The notes under the pieces are model-generated. The model was given only the letters and a program-made list of their open reading frames with translations, made no database searches and was not told the DNA's origin. Of a stretch of DNA of 64,000 bases, positions 25,301-34,900 are shown one piece after another (position 1 is the stretch's first letter; each line of letters begins with the position of its first letter). Position numbers and translations under genes: made by a program. The stretch spans positions 19,219,201 through 19,283,200 of the forward strand of contig NC_092670.1 of assembly GCF_964355755.1 (NCBI RefSeq), written 5' to 3'. This DNA is from Antedon mediterranea. Its lineage: Eukaryota; Echinodermata; Crinoidea; Comatulida; Antedonidae.

Positions 25301-28178
25301 TCATTATACCATAGTCATAGAAGCACAGACAGGTCTCTCATATTTCTTCTCTCTTTATCATTATACCATAGTCATAGAAGCACAGACAGGTCTCTCACAT
25401 TTCTTCTCTCTTTATCATTATACCATAGTCATAGAAGCGCAGACAGGTCTCTCACATTTCTTCTCTCTTTATCATTATACCATAGTCATAGAAGCACAGA
25501 CAGGTCTCTCATCTTTCTTCTCTCTTTATCATTATACCATAGTCATAGAAGCACAGACAGGTCTCTCATATTTCTTCTCTCTTTCTCATTATACCATAGT
25601 CATAGAAGCACAGACAGGTCTCTCACATTTCCTCTCTCTTTATCATTATACCATAGTCATAGAAGCACAGACAGGTCTCTCACATTTCTTCTCTCTTTAT
25701 CATTATACCATAGTCATAGAAGCACAGACAGGTCTCTCACATTTCTTCTCTCTTTATCATTATACCATAGTCATAGAAACACAGACAGGTCTGTCATATT
25801 TCTTCTCTCTTTATCATTATACCATAGTCATAGAAGCACAGACAGGTCTCTCATATTTCTTCTCTCTTTATCATTATACCATAGTCATGCTCTCTCTCAT
25901 AGCAGATTTATAAAAGTAATTCTATATTCTGGTGCAGGTCCGTACTCCTTATGTCTGGACTTGGAATTGGTTCAGAAGATCAACACTTACTGAACCTTCA
26001 GATGATGATTGACATGGTTACAGGTAATCTAGGCAACATTGAGGATCAAAAGATGACAGCAAACATTGTACAAGTCATCGTCGCTGGCAACAGTCTCAGC
26101 TCTAATGCTAAGAATAAAGACGCTATGTCCATGGTGAGAAATTTAAAAGATATTCAGTATTACAAATATTTCCTATTTAAGTTGAAATAATCTGATGTCA
26201 GCTATTCAAATGCATAAACAACTTCTTTCTTCTTGAGTACTGTATGTTAATTATTATACAGTCGACTCTCCCAATACCAGACTCTCTGACAACTAGAAAC
26301 TCTCACAATATTAGACTCTCTGACAACTGGAAACTCTCACAATACCAGACTCTCTGACAACTGGAAACTCTCCCAATACCAGACTCTCTGAAAACTGGAA
26401 ACTCTCCCAGACCAGACTTTACTTGAAGTTCAAAAGGTCCCAAATTCATTTTTACCATTAAAAATACATTCTGAATACCAGACTTTCCGGAAAACCAGAC
26501 ACATTAGGCCAGCCCAAGAGTGTCCAGTATTGGGAGAGTTGACTGTAGTCAGATTTGTTATAGAACTGCATATGTTCAGGTATTGTTATATTTTATATAG
26601 GCTAAATACTTGACAAGAAATACATCCCCCATCAGCAGTGCAGGTGTGAGGAACTTGGATGATATTTTAGCACAGTTAGTGGTAAGTAAACATTTATTGT
26701 AAGTACCCTCTACTGGGTATCCTTACTGTCAATTGCACTCTTGCAGTATATTTTTTCTAGTATCTGGATTTTATTTCAAAGTCTTATTTTAGAGTTTCTC
26801 CATACCAATTTATGTAATTTCTTATTTATCTGTTCAGAGCTCAATTCCAGTTGACATAATGCCCGGTGAACAGGATCCAGCCAACTACACTCTACCTCAA
26901 CAGCCACTTCACCGTTGCATGTTTCCCCGGGCTAGCTTGTACTCATCCCTCAATCTTGTAACCAATCCATATGAGGCAACAATAGGTGGTTTTAGGTAAT
27001 GTTTCTTACTTTATGACATCGTTTTTCTACTGTAAAGTCCCAGAGATTTATTGGTGATTTCTAGCGTTGAACATTAAAGTTGTCGTAACGCGAACAAATG
27101 AATAGAGGATTCCGCTGCCTCTACTAGTAGGCTCACAGTGAGACGTAGGCCTAGGCATACTAATATCTCTATACTGATGGTTCTTCGTTTTTAGTAGGGC
27201 ATATCCTAGCCCAAAACATTTTGGACTAGGCAGAATACTTAGACCTACCTAATATCCCCACGCCTACTTTCCGGAACATCATTTTATAGTCACTTTGGCA
27301 AGGCTAGGCCTAGCTTTGACCACGCTGCGATGCAACAAAAATAAATGTAGTCGTCGTCGTTAGTTAAAAAACGTACCCTTTCCTGTAAATTATTAACATT
27401 TCAATGTTTACACGTAGGAGATCGCCGATTATTGTTAACAATAACGTCGACAGGAAAAGGCCCAAAGTACACAATGTCAGACGGAATGCAACACAAGTAG
27501 TATATAAGTATGTCGTAAATGTCACATCCCGTTAGGAACCAAGAGGTAATATCTCGGAATAAGTGCTAATGTACTTCAAACCTTCTTTTAGATTCTGTGG
27601 TACATCAGGCCAAAATGTAGAAAGTATTTACAGGACAACAACGATGGATGACCGAATGGAAATCCTAGAAACAACACTCAAGGCTGGTCATGTGGCACCA
27701 ACTGCACCAGATTTGTTAGGTTAGTTCAGGTATTGATACCATGATCTCATAAAGATTAAGAGTTTCTGTCACTGGATAATGATAATTACCAACTTTTGTT
27801 TCTTTAATCAGGTTGTTATCCATATTTCAACGATGACCCTTTTATCATCAAACACTGCCCTCATATTTATTTTACCGGAAACCAACCAAAGTTTCAAACT
27901 AAGCGATGGACAGGTGAGAGAATATTGTAAAACTTTTCAATTATATAATATGTCGATATAAATTCCAATTTTTAGTAACTTTGATATATTTTATTATTTC
28001 AGATTCACTAGGCAAGAAAGTCACATTAATATGTATCCCAGAATTCCACACTACACAGACATGTGTACTAGTTAACCTTCGAACTATGGAATGCCAACCT
28101 TTAACCTTTGACACTGACATATCAGAGCAAGCATCTGATGTTGATATGGCAGATGAAGAGGTGGGTGCAAAACGATGA
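22324..28178 (+). CDS. POLD2: DNA polymerase delta subunit 2 (small/B subunit), 463 aa, ten coding exons
   Basis: Exons 22324-22513, 22611-22732, 23203-23326, 23487-23601, 25938-26133, 26601-26681, 26838-26995, 27592-27719, 27812-27913, 28003-28178; phases close at 463 aa (human 469). POLD2 is the regulatory B subunit of replicative polymerase delta, holding the catalytic subunit to the rest of the holoenzyme in the nucleus. N-terminal OB-fold part: '[15 protein letters not shown]' and '[17 protein letters not shown]'. C-terminal inactive phosphoesterase part: 'LLMSGLGIG', 'VIVAGNSLS', '[10 protein letters not shown]', '[20 protein letters not shown]', '[11 protein letters not shown]'. Intron 4 (23602-25937) carries a long minisatellite and intron 5 an inverted-repeat element. 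Tail to tail with USP1, 445 bp between stops. Confidence 0.97.
22827..22880 (-). mobile_element. Terminal fragment of the element at 26259-26546
   Basis: 'aactcccaatacctggca' and 'cttgggctggcctaat' are the reverse complement of the 3' end of the POLD2 intron-5 element. Only one end is present. Confidence 0.55.
23834..25888. repeat. 57-bp minisatellite, 36 tandem copies, in POLD2 intron 4
   Basis: Unit of 57 bp, AGAAGCACAGACAGGTCTCT then CACATTTCTTCTCTCTTTAT then CATTATACCATAGTCAT, repeated 36 times over 2055 bp at about 95% or better identity. Variants alternate (acatctc / atgtctc / aggtctc; cac or cat before TTTCTTC; gcac or gcgc). One unit near 24692 has two extra bases. Since 57 is divisible by three and no unit has a stop in two frames, a spurious ~690-codon open frame runs through it. 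I do not regard it as coding. Confidence 0.98.
26259..26546. mobile_element. Inverted-repeat element with internal 34-bp tandem repeat
   Basis: Begins CAGTCGACTCTCCCAATACC and ends with the near inverse GTATTGGGAGAGTTGACTG. Inside, a 34-bp unit (actctcccaataccagac + tctctgacaactggaa) is repeated about four times from 26266. The right part has 'ggccagcccaagagtgtcc'. In POLD2 intron 5. A partial relative lies at 22827-22880. Confidence 0.75.
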
Positions 28179-28623
28179 TGCAGATTTTCTGATTACCATT
28201 TCATGAATACAATTAATTTGCATATTTAAATGAGGAGATTCCTTATACCTGGTGTACAAGATGACATCAGCCCTAACTATTCTAGTCCATTTTCTGATTA
28301 TTTAATATGGTAATATTCATGCAGGAAATTTGTTTAATGTCTGTACTTTACTATGCACAAAAATGATTTATTAAAGACTTTTTCTTAAGAAAAACAAACT
28401 TTGTACAGTCTGCTATTTTCAGAATGAAAGTACACAATAATATAATAACTTTCTTTTATTAAAAATATACACAGACTAACAACATACAAAATTAATTATA
28501 TATTTATATTATCTATTATAAAAAAAAAAGTTTTAAACAATTTTTTAAATCATCCCTGTTGAAAATACTGAGTTGCCTGAATGAGGGAGGGCATCAGTAA
28601 TGATGCATTTTCACCTGAAATTG
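28179..28623. other. Convergent 3' ends of POLD2 and USP1
   Basis: 445 bp with no gene. ATTAAA near 28368 may serve POLD2. TTTATT near 28455 is AATAAA for USP1 on the minus strand. The two poly(A) regions are close enough that 3' UTRs may overlap. Confidence 0.55.
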
Positions 28624-31269
28624 TTATGTTGTAATGTCTTGATAGAAAAGTAGATATGGTGTTGAGGAATGATGGACGCTGGGTATTGGACAAAGAAGCG
28701 ATTTAATGTCTTCTTCTGACAAAACCTCAACCATATCATCATCAAATCGTGCCCATGTTGAATTATTCGTTGTTACAGCACTTGAGGTCTCTTTGGTTTC
28801 TAAGGGTTTGACATTATATGAGGGTACGCGGGCATAGCATACATAATGTCCACTAGAGCTAGTTGTACCACTGTGCATTACGATCGCATAAAGTTCATAC
28901 CGCTGATGGCGCTGTTTGCATTCCGTACTGCACCAAGCTGTCAATGTTAGAGTTAGCGGTGTTGCAAGGTGCGTATTGATCTTCGATACTGAACCATCTT
29001 GATAAAACCTGGAAAAATGGTAAATGTTAATTCATTGTTTAGACTTTTTCAGGTAGGTACATAAATTGTCGCCAATATGATTGAAGGTTTATATGCCATA
29101 ACTCATATCACAGACCAATGTAATATGAATAATGTAATTAAATAATTCTCAATACAACGAACACCAACATCACCAGTTCAGAAGGCGCACTGGTGCAAGT
29201 ATTATTATAGTACTGTACTTACCCTGAAAAAACTGTTGAAAATCTCTTAAGATGGAATATTAAAATGGTTGGTAACTTGTGAAATAATACCGATCTTTCA
29301 GCTTCATTGTGCTGCAAACAGCGCTCACAGAAATACTTATTTGTGTCAGTCAGTCGTTCCGTACACGTATACTCCGACAAAGCCCAGCTAAGTGAAAGGT
29401 TAGTTGGCGTTAGACCACAATCTGCAAAAACAAAGTGTTTAAGAAGTTTAAGCCTAGTCTACACTAGCAAACCTCTTGTTTTCTGCAGATTCTAAAATTT
29501 TGTCAATTTGGTTTACACTAGCAAACTTTGGAGAACTACTTTTGACAAACTTAAAGTTTGAAAACAGAAGTTTATCAGTGTAGACAAGAGTTTTTACTAC
29601 ATTTAATTGCATTATTCTAACATTCTGTTTCTTTTTCCATAAAGTAGTCTCACCATTTGAGGAACTGCTGCAAACATCAGACACCTTCTGGACAGGTAGT
29701 CCCACCTCTTGGAAATCCTCGGTGCGCTCATTAAATTCTTCACACTCACTACATCTGGTTCTCAATAAAACCAAGCCTTGAAACAGTCGTTCTACAAAAT
29801 CATACTTATTGGTGGCTGCTGTTGAGTTGGAGACAACATCCTTTTTTGCTGGAACTTCTGGTGTTTCCATTGTTAATTTTGATTCCTCTGAGCCACTAGA
29901 CACCTCCATCAAATTTGCTTCATCATGCTTTTCAAGTGTATGTTCTTTTTTCACTTTTAAATCATCCTTTACAGACTCATTCTCTTCAGTTTTTACATCT
30001 TTAACAAGCTTTTCCTTTTTTCCACTTTTTCTACCTTTTTTAACTTTTAGTAACCCGTTATTTGTTTTAGAACTTGTCTTTGGTTTAATGTCTTTTTTGG
30101 CTTTACTACGCAGCTCAACATCATTTGATTGTGCAGTATCTACTTTTATTTTTTTAGCTGTATTACAGATAACATTAGATTCAACAGGCTTATCTACTGC
30201 ATTACTGTCTTGTTTAATTCCAAACATAGATATAGTTGGTTGGTTAGATGGTCTTTTGAGCCTCCTTATACCAAGTGTTTTTTTCTGAACATGGCCTTCA
30301 GAGGTCACTGGTACACTATCAGATTCGAGTGAATTCTTTCTTGTTACAGAGCTACTGCTAGGCCTTGGTATATATTCTAACTTAGTAGTTGGCATACTCT
30401 TTGCTGCCTTGATTCCACCAAGAAGCTTGCCATCTGTGCCGATTTCTCTGCAGTGTATAACCTTGCCGGAAATTCCTTCAGGGGTATTTTCGTCTTTATG
30501 CATAGACTTCAACTGTTGGCAGGCATCTTGGATGATACTCAGGATACAGCAGAGAAGCTCTTGTGCATCATGCTGAAGATAACCTTCAAACATCGGCTTT
30601 ATTGTTCTGTAAAAGAATTAAAAAAATATTATGTGTACAGATTTAGTCTTGCTTATTGAGCTATGGTCCTCAAGATTTATTATTTTTTGACTTTATAAAA
30701 AAACATACTTAAGTTTGTTGAGAAGGTATTCAGGATAAACGGATAAACTAGATTGTATTTCAAGATCTTCCAGATATTGTTCCTCTGTTTTACGCATTGA
30801 ATAAAACAATTTATCTAATTGTGCAAGAAACCGCATGTAGTTGGTAACACCAGGAGTCTCATAATCTCCATTAGACATATTTTCTTCCTCTTCTTTCTCG
30901 ACATTCTTTATTTTTTCTGATAGGTCCTTAATACCCTGTGTGAAGCCTGGTGTGTAACGCAAGGCTTGAACCACGCTGTTGAAAAAGCAGGTATTGCCAA
31001 GGTTTTGTAGGCCAGTATAGGGTGGTGGAGGCTCAAGACTTTCTAGTAGTTTTGGTTTTAAATCTTCATCTCTGCAAAACAAAAATTTACATTTACAAAA
31101 ACATTTATAGTATACAAAAGAAGGAAATACATTGTAGCTTTAAACTATAGAAACAAATAACTTACTGTTTAGTTATTTCATCACCCTTCTTTGGAATTTC
31201 TGCATCTGGTTTACTGCGCTTCAATGACAGTTTACCTTTTAAAGAGAGTTTGTTTGCCGTTCTCTTCAT
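28624..31269 (-). CDS. USP1: Ubiquitin carboxyl-terminal hydrolase 1-like deubiquitinase, 667 aa, five exons
   Basis: Exons in transcript order: 31269-31166, 31071-30709, 30606-29654, 29421-29223, 29008-28624; phases close at 667 aa (human 785). USP1 with UAF1 removes mono-ubiquitin from PCNA and FANCD2. Seen: Cys box 'NLGNTCFFNSVVQALRYTPG' (~65-84), 'EGYLQHDAQELL', two Cys pairs ('RTRCSECEEF', 'KYFCERCLQHN') that may bind zinc, 'PTILIFHLKRF', His box 'HSGTTSSSGHYVCYA', and C-terminal 'TPYLLFYQ'. A Lys/Ser-rich disordered insert of about 230 aa follows the first catalytic part and includes 'NQPTISMFGIKQ'. The N-terminus MKRTANKLSLKGKLSLKRSK is strongly basic. The C-terminal insert that in human USP1 carries the LLGG autocleavage site is missing. 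Intron 3 (29422-29653) holds a short inverted-repeat stretch. Confidence 0.94.
29456..29590. repeat. Short inverted-repeat stretch in USP1 intron 3
   Basis: 'gtctacactagcaaac' near the left and 'cagtgtagac' at the right, with 'gtttacactagcaaac' and 'aaactttggag/gacaaacttaaagtttg' between. Resembles the window's main palindromic MITE in layout but not in detail, so it may be a distant relative. Confidence 0.45.
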
Positions 31270-31936
31270 TGTCAATAAATTATCCTATTATATAAATAAA
31301 TATTTAAAGAGACATTAAATTAAACAAAATAAATTGTTTTCATATTTAAAAAAAAAAATTGTAGGCCTAGTCTGGACTGGGTTACTACATTACATAACAA
31401 GGCGGACGCGGCTGCGTTCCAGTCTGTCTACTACTACTAGGCCTAGAGTAGGCCTAAAAGTTTTAAAACCTGTAATATATTGTTGAAAAACATTTTATCA
31501 TATTTAAAACCTCAATATAGTAAAATAATTAATCAAAGTATAATTAAAACACAGTAATAAGTCACATCATACCTCCTAATTGTGTCGAACTAAAAAACAA
31601 AATAAATACTTTAATTCGATCAACAACAATCAGAAATTCCCCGCCATCACAGATGGTACCCCTAAGCTACTAAAAATATTGTTTGAATAAATTAAATTTT
31701 CGTAAATTAAATTTTATAGCCATTATTTTTGTAACCCAAAACAAAATAATCTAACATTTGACTTATTTTAGGAGTTTTAATTTGATTTATTTAGACTTTA
31801 GGGCCTATTTAGTATTTACAGTTATCTTCCAATCATGGAGGTATACCTCCATGTTCCAATTTAGTACACACGGACGTACAAACAGAGTCCAGTTAAATTT
31901 TAGTAGCCTGGGGGTACGTGCGTAACACATTTTAAA
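31270..31936. promoter_or_regulatory. Bidirectional promoter region of USP1 and NUP85
   Basis: 667 bp separate the two divergent start codons. The NUP85 start lies in 'tttaaaatggcgactta', which contains the AATGGCG core of a YY1-type start-site element. A perfect 20-bp palindrome sits at 31834-31853. Promoter role is inferred from gene arrangement. Confidence 0.6.
31834..31853. repeat. Perfect 20-bp palindrome CATGGAGGTATACCTCCATG
   Basis: Identical on both strands, 84 bp upstream of the NUP85 ATG. The same two arms, separated by AAA, recur at 42333-42357. Confidence 0.9.
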
Positions 31937-34900
31937 ATGGCGACTTACGAGCCAGAAGCGCCTGTTTTTGTAAGTTGATCTTTCATTTAATGTTATTTAA
32001 AGATAATTTATATAAAAAAAATAACAATTTATTAGAGTTTAAGTTTTTAAAAAAATAATCAAATGGTAGAAAACCCTTTTTTGTCGGTAGAAACAGGCCA
32101 AAGGTACAGTAGTATGGCTAGGCCTCTAGGCCGGTCGCATGTGTTTTGAATGTTGTTGAAATGCGCTTTTAATTCATTGTGTGTGGTACCTAGAATGATG
32201 GAATAGTCGATTCGCCCTTAATTATCTGTACACCGTGAGACTTCATTGGTATTAGATGTGCGCGATTTTAAACGATTTCGCTATTTGTAATTAGGGCAAA
32301 TCGGTTAAATTTTTCACATTGATTTAATAAATATGATTTTATTTTAGAAATACTGCTTCTATTTAATTCTGTAATATTAATTAGGCTAGCCTAGGTCCTA
32401 GCTAGACTAGGTAGCTAGAGGCTATATTTAAATGTTTACGGTACTGCATTATATAAATAGTTTTAGTATTAGGCCAAAGCTTATCTATCGTTTATTTTAT
32501 ATATAAATAATTTTTCCCTAATTTGTTTTGTTTGCAGTGTATTCCAGATGAAGATGCAGCTATACATGGTCTGTCAGCATGTTGGGGCCTGGGCCATCAA
32601 CTTGTGTTACATGCAGGAATAGGCAAGAAATGCTTCGTAGAAAATGAAGGTACAAAGTCATGGTGTGGGTTCAAGTCCTGTTTGATTCGAGAAAAAATAT
32701 TTTATATTAAATTTTCATTACATTTGTTTTACTTTTTTAGAAGTTGGTCATTACGATTCGAAGTTAAAAGCTCCCTCTATGATTCATATAATGAATTGGG
32801 AAGTGGATATGCAAAATGCAGAAACTCGAAAGTTGGTCAGTGAGTCCTACAGTAAGTGCAACATGATTGGTTGACTGTAATTTCTCAATTACTAATAAAA
32901 TTTCTTCATGGTTACTTGATGGTAAATAAATGCTTTTATTTTATTTTCAGATATTTTCCAGTCTTTACAGACGTTTGAACCAGAGTCTATAGATGCTGCA
33001 AGAAAACCACAGTAATTATGATAGATAATCTATTAATTAAATTCTCTTTTAGTATTCTGTCATCTTACAGTAGAAGACCCACATTTTCCCTGGCCATAGG
33101 GTTACTAGGGATCTCCCAAAGGAGGGGTTCTACTACTGTATTTTAGTTTGTTTGTTTATGTTTTTCTGTTATATGTTGATAATATACAGTACCTTTTATT
33201 CACCTAATACTGATACCTCTTACCTTACTTTATAGCTTGGTAAAGTTTAGTAGGAAATACCGTTCCATAGTAGCAGCATGTGTACAGAATCTTCGAAAGG
33301 CAAGCCAAGGTAATCTATCATAGTTCATCTGCAGATACACTGATGTAATACAATTTTTTTAACTGTTCAATTAGGGTTAAAGTTGACCTGACCTTTTTGT
33401 TTAGATCCAAAGAATGGGGAGGAAGTTTGTGAGTACTATGCCGTTCAGTGTGAGGTATTCCAAATGATCGGGCTGTTGTGGAGTCTTTGCGAGATCATGT
33501 TTGTAGAAACGTTGCCAGGTAGGTGTAGTAAATTGCGAGATCATGCTTTTAGACATTGAAAATGTGTAGGAAATTTGTGAGATAAACCATCCAATTACAT
33601 TTACATTATTACAGTACAAGATTTTGAGTGATCATGTTTTTAAACTTTGGAATATAAAGGTGTAGTGCGATATTTGATATGGAAAATAATTATCCAATTT
33701 TAAGTTGCATTCCGTCTCTTCTAAAGATTTTGTGAGGTAATATTATAATATAATATGAATATGTGAATATAAAGATAAATTCTAAAATGTTATTTATTCC
33801 ATTCCATATTTAGTCTCTTCTACAGGTAGTGTCAGAATGTTGAACAAGTTTGTTTTTATTTGTAGGTGGGGTTGCTCTGCAGCAGTTACTAGACTGGGTT
33901 AAGTGGCACTTTGATCAGGGTGATAGATTAGCCAAAGAAATCCTCAAATCACCAAATCCAACACAGTCACCAGAATACTGGAATGCAGTAAGTATAATAG
34001 TAAATTAAGCTGATTACAGGAAAAACCTACCCTTTCATTACTCATCTCGAATATAATAAGGAACCACCCAGAACTAAGGCAACACATTAAGCCAAAGATT
34101 AAACAATAGCATGTAACTTGTACGTTTTAATATGTAACCATGTAAAATTGTTGTTATCATAGATTTATATATATGTACTTCAAGGCAGGATAGCGGAAGC
34201 TAGAAACCTCCTTTCATTACATCCTGGTCGTCAACGAGATATTCATGGGGTAAGCAGTTTATTTTTACAGTACATAGATCAACAATCAAACTTCTCTGAT
34301 TAATAAGTGGCAAAGTCAGTATCTTTTGACTACAACTTGACTGAGTCAAGATGGTCATGATACAATGCTTGCATACACATCACCTTGCAAATGGTGTTAA
34401 CTAAAAATACATATATGTAGTATTAATATCAACTGGTTTAAGAAATAAACACTCCTACTAGCAAATACACAATGGAAAAGTGCTACCTTGATCTACATAG
34501 TACATAACTCGCTAATTTTAGGATTGAAATAAACTCATGTTTTCTAAAATAATTGAAAGCATAACCATGAGGAAAAAATGATAAAGTCAGCGTGTGAACC
34601 AGGATGTTAACCACAAAGCTACAGTTCCACTAATTTTTCAGATATCAATTTGTTTGCTAATATTGGATAGCTCTTCTAAATAGTGTATGAATATCATTTT
34701 TAAGCATACTTAGTTTGGTACGTACTATGTTCTGTATGTATGTTTTACCAGTATTCTTGTGGAAAATAAATTTATTTGACATTTTCATTTTAGGTTTATT
34801 CAAGGCTTGATGAACTTCTTCGTAAGATGCCTATATTTGGTGCGTTTACGCGACAATCCTTAGCCGAGTTTGACATGAAGTGGCGCCACTGGCAAGATCA

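Noticed and set aside
23834-25888. CRISPR array
   Set aside because: Units are directly adjacent with no unique spacers, in an animal intron. This is a minisatellite.
23823-25913. 696-codon open frame over the 57-bp repeat
   Set aside because: Frame openness follows from the unit length being a multiple of three. The array lies in the middle of POLD2 intron 4, whose flanking exons splice in phase.
29809-30288. 159-aa hydrophobic open frame on the plus strand
   Set aside because: Antisense shadow of the Lys-rich USP1 insert; low-complexity Phe/Ser composition, no splice context.
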